Below, one piece after another: positions 16,313 to 25,600 of a stretch of DNA of 64,000 bases. The stretch is taken from contig JAIQZQ010000098.1 of NCBI GenBank assembly GCA_021777105.1, positions 1-64,000 on the forward strand. The letters run 5' to 3'. A program made the position numbers and the translations under genes. Every line of letters begins with the position of its first letter. Positions within the stretch are counted from its first letter, which is position 1. The DNA comes from Candidatus Anammoxibacter sp. GTDB taxonomy: Bacteria > Planctomycetota > Brocadiia > Brocadiales > Anammoxibacteraceae. The notes under the pieces are model-generated. The model had not been told where the DNA came from and searched no databases. It saw nothing but the letters and a program-made list of their open reading frames with translations.

Positions 16313-16603
16313 ATGGGCGGGCAATTAAAAACCGAGGACAGGTCTCTAATTTTGTTTATAGCGGGCGAATCGCCCGCTTCATCCAAGGCCGCGGCAAGTC
16401 TGAAATGCGTTCTTGATGAGAATTCCCGGTACGGTGGTTATGAGTTGACCGTGGTTGATGTATTCAGGGCTCCGGAAATGGCTGAAGAATATAATATTAT
16501 TGCAACTCCAACGCTTCTTATAGTTGGGGGTGGAGGGGCAAAAAACCGAATGATAATAGGAGATCTGTCTAATAAGGATAGGGTTTTAGGCGGGCTAAGA
16601 TGA
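16313..16603 (+). CDS. KaiB-like protein
   Basis: 96 residues with the KaiB thioredoxin-like fold pattern over the whole length: LILFIAGESPASSKAA (strand 1 and helix), YELTVVDVF, PEMAEEYNIIATPTLLIV, and RMIIGDLSNKDRVLGGL. In cyanobacteria KaiB binds KaiC and the kinase SasA or CikA to drive the circadian clock. No kaiC or kaiA is present here. It lacks the acidic tail of cyanobacterial KaiB. The neighbours (receiver on one side, receiver-KaiB fusion on the other, hybrid kinases around) imply a two-component role. Related KaiB-like domains occur as the sensor domain of SasA. The start is ATG at 16313. Confidence 0.85.
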   Translation: MGGQLKTEDRSLILFIAGESPASSKAAASLKCVLDENSRYGGYELTVVDVFRAPEMAEEYNIIATPTLLIVGGGGAKNRMIIGDLSNKDRVLGGLR

Positions 16604-16828
16604 TGAATGTTGAGCGCATTAGCGCGATGTTTCAATAACTGAAAACCTAAGTCCGAGACCGGAAGTCATAGAAAAAAATGCCGTAAGCCGGCGCTCGGAA
16701 AGCATGTGGTGTAATCGTCATAAGCCGGAGATTGGAAACAGTTGCAGGAAAGCATAGACAGTGGGCTGAAGATTGTGGTAATATGTTTGTTTGCGATAAT
16801 TGTTTCATATTTTGAGATGGGAGAGCAT

Positions 16829-17482
16829 ATGACGGACTCCGGCGCTGAAAAACAGATAATGGTGGTTGACGACGAGGATTGGGTTTCGGATTCGTTTAAG
16901 GCCCTGTTTGAAGATAAGGGATATCATGTAGAAGTCGCTAATGACGGTGAGATTGCCCTTGAGAAAGCGGCTAAAAGGATGCCTGATATTGTTTTTCTTG
17001 ACCTTAATATGCCAAGGATTAACGGTGTTGAGACGTTGCGCGGATTAAGGAAGATGTCCGCCGATGTTCCTGTGTACATTGTGACCGCGTTTCAAAAAGA
17101 TTTTATAAAGCCTCTACAGCAGGCAATTGATGACGGCATTGAGTTTGAGATGTGCAACAAACCAATGGATATTGTCAAGATTCAGGAAATTGTATGCGAT
17201 GTTCTTGAATGCGGCAATAGAAACCCTGTATTCAGGCTCTATGTAACCGGCGAAAAACCAAGCTCCACCAGGGCATTTGAAACTGTAAAACAGATGCTTG
17301 ATGAACATCTTAAGGACGGTTACGAATTGAAAGTAATAGACGTGCTAAAAGATCCCCAAATAGCAGAGGAAGACAAAATCTTTGCCACCCCAGTGCTCCT
17401 AACTCCCGAATCAAGCCGAAATCGGGTAATTATTGGCGACATGACCAATGTTGAGGTTCTTAAGTCCGCTTTGAATCTGTAA
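16829..17482 (+). CDS. Receiver-KaiB fusion protein
   Basis: 217 residues. Residues about 8-125 are a receiver (MVVDDEDW, acceptor Asp in IVFLDLNMPR, Thr in IVTAF, Lys in CNKPM); residues about 135-217 are a KaiB-like domain. The KaiB part is strikingly canonical: FRLYVTGEKPSSTRAFETV, YELKVIDVLKDPQIAEEDKI, FATPVLL, RVIIGDMTN. A short ECGNRNP linker joins them. The start is ATG at 16829, with GGAGAG right before it; an open frame to 16742 adds a hydrophobic stretch without a ribosome site. The fusion states directly what the neighbouring separate genes only suggest: receiver phosphorylation and KaiB binding act together. No effector domain is present. Confidence 0.87.
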   Translation: MTDSGAEKQIMVVDDEDWVSDSFKALFEDKGYHVEVANDGEIALEKAAKRMPDIVFLDLNMPRINGVETLRGLRKMSADVPVYIVTAFQKDFIKPLQQAIDDGIEFEMCNKPMDIVKIQEIVCDVLECGNRNPVFRLYVTGEKPSSTRAFETVKQMLDEHLKDGYELKVIDVLKDPQIAEEDKIFATPVLLTPESSRNRVIIGDMTNVEVLKSALNL

Positions 17483-17572
17483 TAAGGGGCTGCGCAAAAA
17501 GCAAAGTAGCAATAAATCATTAAAAAAAAATATGACAAAGGAAGAACATATAAAATATAAGGAATATTTTTC

Positions 17573-17890
17573 ATGGTTCAAATCCCTGATAGAGTCAAAG
17601 ATACAATAGAACAATACCTTCAGGCGTTAAATCACAACAATATTCCAATAAAAGACGCTATACTTTTTGGACGTTACGCGAGAGGGCATTATAAAGAGTG
17701 GAGCGATATAGATATTGCCCTGGTGTCTAATATATTTAAAGGCGACCTAATTGATGATAAAGATAAAATAAGGAGAATCACGTTATCTATAAGTAGTGAA
17801 ATAGAAGTGATTCCTTTTGCCCCCAAGGATTTTAACCAAGAAAATCCATTTGCAAAAGAAATTATGCAGACAGGCATAAGGTTGATTTAA
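17573..17890 (+). CDS. Minimal nucleotidyltransferase (MNT/MntA-like)
   Basis: 105 residues of the minimal nucleotidyltransferase family (DNA polymerase beta-like fold). The motif LFGRYARGHYKEWSDIDIAL carries the two metal-binding Asp residues (DID). The usual GSYA is GRYA here, a change at the conserved Ser that may weaken activity. MNT proteins commonly pair with HEPN toxins as antitoxins that AMPylate the toxin. No HEPN gene is adjacent: upstream is the receiver-KaiB fusion and downstream a kinase. AAGGA lies upstream of the ATG. Confidence 0.78.
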   Translation: MVQIPDRVKDTIEQYLQALNHNNIPIKDAILFGRYARGHYKEWSDIDIALVSNIFKGDLIDDKDKIRRITLSISSEIEVIPFAPKDFNQENPFAKEIMQTGIRLI

Positions 17891-17944
17891 AGCTGTAGTC
17901 TATGATATATCCTCTGATTGCAACCTCTGTCATCTAATAAAATT

Positions 17945-20542
17945 ATGGAACCCCAAAAAAAACAAAAACAAATAGAAGATTTGCTTAACAAGCTTTCAAA
18001 CGCTGTGTCATGCACTGCGGACAGCGTAATAATATGCGACAGGGCCGGGAAGATTGAGTATGCAAACCCTGCATTTGAAAAGCTGACAGGCTATACGGCG
18101 GATGAAGTAATCGGGAAGACCCCTCAAATACTTAAATCCGGCAAACACGACCACTCTTTTTACGACAACCTCTGGTCTGCCATTCTATCAGGCAAGGTTT
18201 TTCGCGGCGAATTTATTAACAAAACAAAGCTTGGCATATTGTATTGCCAGGCTGAAACAATTACGCCGATAATTGACGAGTCCGGCAATGTCACATCTTT
18301 TGTCTCAACAGGCCGCGACATATCCGAACATAAGAAGCTTGAACAGACAATGATGGAGCGCGAAAGCGAGCGCAGGTTCCGCATAATGGCCGACACTGCC
18401 CCTGTTATGATCTGGATGACCGATACGGAGTTGTCTTTCAATTACTTTAACAAGGGCTGGCTTGATTACTCGGGCAATAAACTTGAACATGAGATTGGGG
18501 ACGGTTGGGTTAAAGGCGTTCATGACGAAGATATAGACCTTGTGCTTAACGATTTTGTGTCAAAATTAAAGTCGCGCGAGAAGTTTAGCATGGAGTTTCG
18601 TTTAAAGCGTTATGACGGCGAATTTCGTTGGTTTTTAAACACCGGCGCTCCTCGATTTGTTAATGACGACGATTTTTTGGGGTACATAGGCTCTTGTGTT
18701 GATATAACCGAGAGGCGGATGGCTGAGGAGGCGATACGCTCAATTATTGAAAAGCACGCGGACGGCATATTAATAGTTGATATGGAGGGCATTGTCCGTT
18801 TTACGAATCCGTCGGCCGAGGCAATCTTTAGGCGCAAAAAGGAGAAACTGATAGGCGAGAATTTCGGCATGCCTGCGGTTACAGGTAAAAGAACGGAACT
18901 GGACATTGTGCGGGCAACCGGCGAGGCGGGCATAGCGGAGATGCGGGTTGACAAGACGGAGTGGGACGGCAAAACCGCGCACCTTGTTTCTTTACGGGAT
19001 ATTACTAAACGCAAAATGGCTGAAGAGTCGTTGCGTTTAAGCGAGGCAAGCCTTGCCGAAGCGCAGCGCATAGCGCATATGGGAGATTGGGATTGGGACG
19101 TGCCTAACAACAAATTACGGTGGTCTGATGAAATTTATTCTATCTTTAGACTTGAAGATCATGGGCTGTTGGATAGTTATGAAGACTTTTTGTCTTTTGT
19201 TCATCCTGATGATAAAGAATTTGTGACAAAATCAGTGGATGACGCGTTGCGCGGGAAGAAGAACTACAGCATTGACCACCGTATAGTGTTGCCGAACGGC
19301 GCTGAGCGCGTTGTTCATGAAAAGGCGGAAGTTACGTTTAATGTTGAAGGCAAGCCGTTGAGGATGAAGGGGACTCTTCAGGATATTACAGAGTCGCGAA
19401 TGATTGAGATTGAGCTTTTTAAGGCTCAAAAGTTAGAGTCTGTCGGTATACTTGCAGGCGGCATAGCGCACGATTTCAACAATATCCTAGCCGGCATTTT
19501 AGGAAACACCAACCTGGCAATGATCAATTCCAAAGGCGCGCCTGAACTGGATGAGACTCTCTCTAAAATTGAGACGGCTACTATGCGCGCCAAGGACTTA
19601 ACGCAACAGTTGCTGACATTTTCCAAAGGCGGCGCTCCAGTTAAAAAGACAATTAACGTGATTGAATTTATAAAAGAGTCGGCAGGGTTTGCCGTGCGCG
19701 GGGCGAATGTCAGGTGCGACTATCAAATACCTGACGATCTATGGTCTGTGGAGGCGGATGAGGGGCAGCTTAATCAGGTAATAAACAACCTTGTTATTAA
19801 CGCTTCGCAGGCGATGCCTAAAGGGGGGATAATTAATTTGGCCGCGGAGAATATAGACGAGCAGAGTTCGCCGACTATTTCATCATTAAAGAAGGGTATA
19901 TATGTAAAGATATCTATTATCGACCATGGAATAGGCATTCAGAAGGAGCATCTCGCAAATATATTTGACCCATATTTTACCACTAAACAGAAGGGGAGCG
20001 GGCTTGGCCTTGCCACTTCATATTCAATAGTCAAGAACCACGGAGGCATTATTATTCCCGAATCGCTGCCCGGCAAAGGCGCGACCTTTAACATCTTTCT
20101 CCCTGCGTCATCAAAACTCGTTGAAGAAAAAAGCGCGGGCAAGAAAGACATGCTTGCCGGAAGCGGAAAAATACTGGTTATGGATGACGAGGAGATCATT
20201 AGAGATATGACGAAACAACTCCTGGGTTTTATTGGTTATGATGTTGAGTGCGCAAAAGACGGCGTTGAAGCGATAGAGCTATACAAGAGCGCTAAAGCTA
20301 ACTGCAAGCCGTTTGACATTGTGATCATGGACCTGACCGTGCCCGGCGGCATGGGGGGGGAAGAGGCGGTAACTAAACTGCGCGAATTCGACAACAATGT
20401 GAAAACAATTGTCTTTAGCGGATATTCCAATAACCCAATATTGTCGGACTATAAAAAATACGGTTTTGACGGAGTAATAACCAAACCGTTTAAAATCGAG
20501 GAGTTTAACAAGGTAATACACGAAACAATGGCGGCGGGGTGA
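17945..20542 (+). CDS. Cytoplasmic hybrid histidine kinase with four PAS domains
   Basis: 865 residues without membrane helices. Four PAS/PAC domains (about 14-130, 138-258, 262-360 and 365-485; PAC ends GRDISEHKK, CVDITERR, LRDITKRK and LQDITESR), a DHp domain with the His in AGGIAHDFNNIL, an ATPase domain with IFDPYFTTKQKGSGLGLA, and a C-terminal receiver with the acceptor Asp in IVIMDLTVPGG. The C-terminal half is a close relative of the kinase at 12336, so the two kinases bracket the receiver/KaiB genes. No HPt domain. The ATG at 17945 is preferred; a TTG at 17918 is in frame but has no ribosome site. Confidence 0.85.
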   Translation: MEPQKKQKQIEDLLNKLSNAVSCTADSVIICDRAGKIEYANPAFEKLTGYTADEVIGKTPQILKSGKHDHSFYDNLWSAILSGKVFRGEFINKTKLGILYCQAETITPIIDESGNVTSFVSTGRDISEHKKLEQTMMERESERRFRIMADTAPVMIWMTDTELSFNYFNKGWLDYSGNKLEHEIGDGWVKGVHDEDIDLVLNDFVSKLKSREKFSMEFRLKRYDGEFRWFLNTGAPRFVNDDDFLGYIGSCVDITERRMAEEAIRSIIEKHADGILIVDMEGIVRFTNPSAEAIFRRKKEKLIGENFGMPAVTGKRTELDIVRATGEAGIAEMRVDKTEWDGKTAHLVSLRDITKRKMAEESLRLSEASLAEAQRIAHMGDWDWDVPNNKLRWSDEIYSIFRLEDHGLLDSYEDFLSFVHPDDKEFVTKSVDDALRGKKNYSIDHRIVLPNGAERVVHEKAEVTFNVEGKPLRMKGTLQDITESRMIEIELFKAQKLESVGILAGGIAHDFNNILAGILGNTNLAMINSKGAPELDETLSKIETATMRAKDLTQQLLTFSKGGAPVKKTINVIEFIKESAGFAVRGANVRCDYQIPDDLWSVEADEGQLNQVINNLVINASQAMPKGGIINLAAENIDEQSSPTISSLKKGIYVKISIIDHGIGIQKEHLANIFDPYFTTKQKGSGLGLATSYSIVKNHGGIIIPESLPGKGATFNIFLPASSKLVEEKSAGKKDMLAGSGKILVMDDEEIIRDMTKQLLGFIGYDVECAKDGVEAIELYKSAKANCKPFDIVIMDLTVPGGMGGEEAVTKLREFDNNVKTIVFSGYSNNPILSDYKKYGFDGVITKPFKIEEFNKVIHETMAAG

Positions 20543-20566
20543 ATGGGCTCATGATCGGCTCATTCA
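20540..20566. terminator. Hairpin between convergent genes
   Basis: TGAATGGGC pairs with GCTCATTCA (one G-T pair) across nine bases. It overlaps the kinase stop codon and lies before the convergent GpgS gene. No U-tract; weak support. Confidence 0.3.
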
Positions 20567-20623
20567 AAATGTCCGCTTTGCGCTTGGGCAAGTTGATTGC
20601 ATAGACCCTCGTTGACGCCGGCG

Positions 20624-21835
20624 TTACTTATTATCCTCATCCACTACGTTTTTAAGGGTATCAAGTATGCCCGGCACGGCGGAGATAACCCTGTTCCAGT
20701 TTGGTATAAGCGGCGCGCCGAGTGGGTCTTCCATAATGGTATTGCCGGCCACGCTTAGGCCTTTTGTAAACGCTTCAACCGCTTTTGCCTCTTCATGCCT
20801 GTCGAAAAAGAGGCAGTTTATTGCCGCGTCTCCTTCGTACTTCATTATTGTGTCCTCGGCCAGTTTAACGTATGTGGCCACGAGCGATCTGAAGAACGCA
20901 TCTGAAAATACCATGCCTTCTGAAGTCAATGTCCTGAAAAGCGATTTTGCTATGTCTATGCTCATCTTTGTCAGGCCTGTTTGTGGGTTGTTTTGAGAGC
21001 TTATAGCCTGGTGTTTATGCTCGTAATTATCGGATATGTCAACCTGGCATACCCAACTTGTGGAGAAATTCCTGTATACCTCGGCCAGCACGCCGACTTC
21101 CAGCCCCCAGTCCCATGGAATGCGGTTTACCCTTGCAAGATCCGCGGTCATGCAAAATTCACCGGCCAACGGATAACGGAAACTGTCAAGAAACAGCAAA
21201 AGGTGGTGATAGCCGATTAATTTTATCAAAGCCCTTACCAAAGGAGTGACGAAAAGTCTCGTTACTCTGCCGTAAAGCCTGTCGCTCATCCTTGCGTAAT
21301 ATGCTTTGCAAAAAGAGTAATTGAGTTTTGGGTTTACAACAGGGAAGCACAACCTGGCAAGCATCTCGCGTGAATAGCTGAGTATATCGCAATCGTGCAG
21401 GGCTATAATATCGCTTTTTCCAGTGGCCAGAAGGTACCCGTACGCCATCCATGCGGAGCGGCCTTTGCCGTCCTTTCCGGCCCCCAATCCTTCGTCTCCA
21501 AGGGTTTTGAAGATGCTTTGTATCCCCTCGCCGTTTATATGAACAACCTTGACGTTTTGCGGAAGCGCGGACATGAAGCTCTTAACCCATTTGCACTCTT
21601 CATCTGTGGCGCCGCCAAGGGTCAGGACGATCTCTTTTAAAAATGTAACTTTTTTCAGCTCATTTATAATCCCTTTCATTGCGTCGCCTCTTACATCTGA
21701 ATAGAGAGCGGGCAACACCAATGCCAAGGGCCTCATTTTAGAATAGATCTCTAATTCTGCTTCAATTTTTTCCAGGTTTGGCGTGCCGAGCCTGTGCAAA
21801 GTTGTAATAACTCCGGTTTGATAAAAGTCAGCCAT
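20624..21835 (-). CDS. gpgS: Glucosyl-3-phosphoglycerate synthase (GT81-like)
   Basis: A 403-residue GT-A glycosyltransferase. LALVLPALYSDV and GKGRSAWMAYGYLLA bind the nucleotide sugar; HDCD (Asp148, Asp150) is the metal-binding DxD; RYPLAGEF and DWGLEVGVLAEV are acceptor-side motifs of the GpgS/MpgS group. It should transfer glucose (or mannose) from the NDP sugar to 3-phosphoglycerate. The product is dephosphorylated by the phosphatase encoded just upstream, giving the compatible solute glucosylglycerate or mannosylglycerate. Its start overlaps the end of that phosphatase gene by eight bases, indicating translational coupling. GpgS fits better than MpgS by motif, but the donor sugar is not settled by sequence. 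Confidence 0.78.
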   Translation of the reverse strand: MADFYQTGVITTLHRLGTPNLEKIEAELEIYSKMRPLALVLPALYSDVRGDAMKGIINELKKVTFLKEIVLTLGGATDEECKWVKSFMSALPQNVKVVHINGEGIQSIFKTLGDEGLGAGKDGKGRSAWMAYGYLLATGKSDIIALHDCDILSYSREMLARLCFPVVNPKLNYSFCKAYYARMSDRLYGRVTRLFVTPLVRALIKLIGYHHLLLFLDSFRYPLAGEFCMTADLARVNRIPWDWGLEVGVLAEVYRNFSTSWVCQVDISDNYEHKHQAISSQNNPQTGLTKMSIDIAKSLFRTLTSEGMVFSDAFFRSLVATYVKLAEDTIMKYEGDAAINCLFFDRHEEAKAVEAFTKGLSVAGNTIMEDPLGAPLIPNWNRVISAVPGILDTLKNVVDEDNK

Positions 21836-22646
21836 GAAATATACTCCTTAAGATCTTGGGTATTGCTATGTTCCACCCGGCGGGGCCTCCCGTCTCAGGC
21901 CGTTCAAGCCCTGAAATGTTAATGCCCGGCACAAAATCGCCGTTTTTTTTCGGCAATAGAACCGGGTAGTCGACCGCTTTTAGCAGAGGAACGTCGTTAA
22001 GCCCGTCGCCAATGCCGATAGTAATAACATCCCCAAAAACTTTCTTATAAAAATCTTTTAACAATTTTGCGGCCTTCCCCTTGTCGTGATTGCCAAGTAT
22101 GTGGCTAAACCAACCCTCCGTCCAGGTAAGGCCTCTATCTTCTATAAATTTAAAAAATGCCTGTTTCTGTTCATCCGGGCCTTTAAAAATAAAAGGCTCG
22201 TCGTATTCCCGCTGTTTCGCAAGTTCTGAAGCGTTAACCGTCATGCCGGAAACTTCGGCAACTTCATCCACGCTCATATCTCCAAAACCTTTTACGTCTT
22301 CAGTGGTTTTCTCTTTAATTTCGCAAAATATTTTTCTAACATCCTTATACGGAATTCCAATGTCAATGACAATAAATCCGTCTCTTTCAACCCCGTCAAT
22401 ATGGAAGGGGAAATAGCCTTTAGGGATAAAAATTCCCCCTCCGTTTTCCGCCACAAACGGGTGAACATTGTCCAGTTGTTTCCGGTAAACTTCAATCTCG
22501 CCCCTGGTCTTGCTTGAGCATAAAACCAAGGCGACATCATGTTCCTCAACCATTTTCAGCGCTGATTTTGCCTCGTCAAAAGCGTATGTGTCCGGATGGA
22601 GCAGTGTTCCGTCAAGGTCCGATATAATTACAATCTTTTCCGTCAT
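21828..22646 (-). CDS. gpgP: Glucosyl/mannosyl-3-phosphoglycerate phosphatase (HAD, Cof type)
   Basis: A 272-residue HAD phosphatase: motif I SDLDGTLLHP with the nucleophile Asp and its partner, motif II CSSKTR, and motif IV GIGDGLNDVPLL. The cap is of the mannosyl-3-phosphoglycerate phosphatase (MPGP/YedP) type. It completes glycosylglycerate synthesis together with the overlapping downstream synthase. The frame reaches a TTG at 22652; the ATG at 22646 is the better start. The product would protect against salt or heat stress or nitrogen limitation, as known for glucosylglycerate. Confidence 0.8.
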   Translation of the reverse strand: MTEKIVIISDLDGTLLHPDTYAFDEAKSALKMVEEHDVALVLCSSKTRGEIEVYRKQLDNVHPFVAENGGGIFIPKGYFPFHIDGVERDGFIVIDIGIPYKDVRKIFCEIKEKTTEDVKGFGDMSVDEVAEVSGMTVNASELAKQREYDEPFIFKGPDEQKQAFFKFIEDRGLTWTEGWFSHILGNHDKGKAAKLLKDFYKKVFGDVITIGIGDGLNDVPLLKAVDYPVLLPKKNGDFVPGINISGLERPETGGPAGWNIAIPKILRSIFHG

Positions 22647-22694
22647 ATACAATGGATATCTTCATACAATTTAGCTGTGTGTAAAAAGCCTGCG

Positions 22695-25600
22695 TTAAAA
22701 ATTCTTTAGTTCGTCATCATCCAATGGAATGATATCGTGCGGCGCCGATTCCGTATGGGCTCCGCCAATTTGGCTATGTCCCGGTCCTGCAAAATGAGGG
22801 CTTTCTCTTCTCGGAATTGGCCTTGTCCGGCGTTGCGGCGCAGGCTCCGGCCTGCGAGGGGCAACATTTCCATGAATAGCATGGGCTCCGGCAGAGCCGC
22901 CAACTATTGCTTTTAATGTGCTTACAACTCCGTTAAGCTCTTTTGCCTGCGCTGAAAGCTCTTCGCTGGCTGCGGCCGACTCTTCCGCGCTTGCGGCTGT
23001 CGCCTGGGTCGCCTTGTCCATTTCGCCTGTGGATGTGTTTATTTGATCAATGCCTTTTGCCTGCTCTTCGCTTGCCGCGGCAAGTTCGCTAATAATATGC
23101 GAAACTTCATTAACTCCTTTAGTTATATCGTTTAAGACCTCGGCGACTTCGCTGGAAACCGTAACTCCGCTATCCGCGTTTTGTTGTGACTCTTCAATAA
23201 GACTTGAAGTGTTCTTGGCCGCTTCAGCCGACCGTTGCGCCAGATTACGCACCTCTTCGGCTACCACGGCAAAGCCTTTGCCGGCTTCGCCCGCCCTGGC
23301 TGCTTCAACCGCCGCGTTAAGGGCCAACAGGTTGGTCTGGAATGCGATTTCGTCAATAGTTTTAAGGATCTTTGCGGTCTCGTCGGATGAGGTCTTGATT
23401 TTTCCAATCACGTCGGCCATGCGGTTGATAGCGTCTTTGCTCTTGTCGGCCGCGTTATGCACTTCAATAGATTTAGCGTCGGCGTTTTTGGCGTTTGCGG
23501 CGTTTGCCTTGGTCATAGTTGACATCTCTTCAAGCATGGCCGCGGTCTCTTCAATGCTGGCGGCTTGTTCGGTTGCGCCTTCGGACAACTGCTGGCTTGA
23601 TGATGAAACCTGATCGGAAGCGGAATCAAGCTGCTCCGCGCCCATAGTCAGGTTCTGTATAACTTTGTTCACAGGTTTGGTTATTGACCTTGTTATCCAT
23701 ATCGCTATGGCGATTATTGCGCCTACCCCAATGCCTGCGATGATGTATATGACCCATCTCAGCATATCAACTGCGGCAAAGGCTTCTGCTTTGTCGACCT
23801 CGGCGAGCAATGCCCATGTTGTGTCTCCTACTTTTATCGGTGTGTAAGCCGAAAGCACGGGATTGCCGTTGTAATCAATAATGATCTTTGTGTCTGTCTT
23901 GCCGGCTAACGCCTCTCTTGCGCCTTCGGTGTCTACGCTGCCGTTTGCCTGGTTTGCGAATGACGCTTTCACCGTGTGATTGGTTGGATCCAGAAATGAG
24001 TCCGACCGCATAAGTTTGTCGGACCCGATAAGATAGGTCTCGCCTGTCTTGCCCATGCCTTCGCGTTGCTGCATAATCCTATTTATTGCTTCGTTTGAGA
24101 GTTGCAGGGCCACAACGCCTTCCACTTTATCTTCATGAAGCAAAGGCTGCGCGATGAACGCGGCAGGGTCGCCGTTGCTTGGGGCGTACGGCGCGAAATC
24201 GGCTACTCCATAGCTTTTGTTTGCCATGACTCGTTGCGCCAATTTGCCCAAATTTGATTTGCTGTATTTGCCGTTAACAAAATTTGTCTGGTAATCAGCC
24301 TCCTGGGCTACAGTGTAAAAGCAGTAGCCGTCGGGATTCATAAGAAAAAGATCGTAATATCCGTACTTTTCGATATATTTGGAGTAAAAGAATTTGCCGT
24401 CGTCATCTTTTGGGCAGAACGCTTCGGCCACATCTATTTCAGCTAAAAGGCCCCATTTTAGGCCCCTGAATTTTACAGGCGTATATGCTGATAAAACAGG
24501 TTGGCCGTTATAGTCCAAAATAACCTCAGCCCCTGTTTTGCCTGAAACAGCGGCTTTTGCGGCATCTGTGTTAACGCTGCCTTTTCCCGGATTCTTAAAT
24601 GAGGCTACAACGGTGTGATTAACGGGTTCCTGATATGAGTCTGACCTCATTAGCAGATCCTGACCGACAAGATACGTCTCGCCGGTATCCCCTAGGCCGG
24701 ACCTTTCGCTCATAATAGCGGAAATCTCATCAATAGGGATTTGGAAGATCGCGACGCCGATTTTTTCGCCGTCTCTAAAAATTGGCGACGCTATAAAACT
24801 TGCCGGGGATTCGTATGACGGCATGTACATCTTATAGTCAACAAGGGCCACTTTGTCGCTTTTTGACATTTTATTTGCTTTGCGGAACGCGTCAGCTAAG
24901 TTTGTATTGGCGTAAGGGCCGTTAATTAGCGATGTGGCGTAATCAAGCTCTTTATACACTGAATAGACAATTGTGCCTGTTGTTGAATCAACAAGGAAAA
25001 TGTCGTAATATCCAAATTTTTTCAGGTAGTTTCTAAAAACCGGATGCACTTTTTCATGATACTCGGTGTAGCTTGAGTCGTCTTCCGCCTTGTCAAGCAA
25101 ATGCTTTGAACCTAATGGGTTTTTGTTGGCTTTTATATAGTTGTATTGCAGGGCTATAGGTATGTCGTCAACGGTCTGATCGTCGAGTTTTTGAAAGTAT
25201 TTGTCTATATTAGGGCTTTTGCCGTTGTTTTGTTTCCTGTACTCAGCCGAAAAATCATTTGTATAGTATGTGCGCAATTCTTTGCGCATGCCGTCCATCT
25301 CTTCAGGCTTGATGCCCACTTCCGTGCGGAAGTCGCCGATAACTTCGCGGAACCAATCCATTGCTTCGACAACCGTGGCATCTGATGAAAAGGTTAATAT
25401 CTGTTTATGAATTGTGTTTAATTTACGTTTAATAGCGCTCTTTTTGATTTCGCGAACAGCCGTGAGCTTATTAAACGCCTCCTTGCGCAAAGTGCCCACC
25501 GTCTCTACCAGCACGCCGATATCTCCCCGGCGTTCCTCAAAGAATTGCTCAATCTGGGCCTTTTTTATCTCCCTGACGCCTTCAAGCTGGTTTGTGGCCT

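Noticed and set aside
14562..17482. A complete cyanobacterial-type KaiABC clock
   Set aside because: Only KaiB folds and receivers are present. No RecA-like double P-loop KaiC and no KaiA reads in any frame of the window.
23050..23613. A long plus-strand frame across the MCP signalling domain
   Set aside because: It is the antisense shadow of the Ala/Ser-rich coiled coil of the receptor; no start signal and no family.
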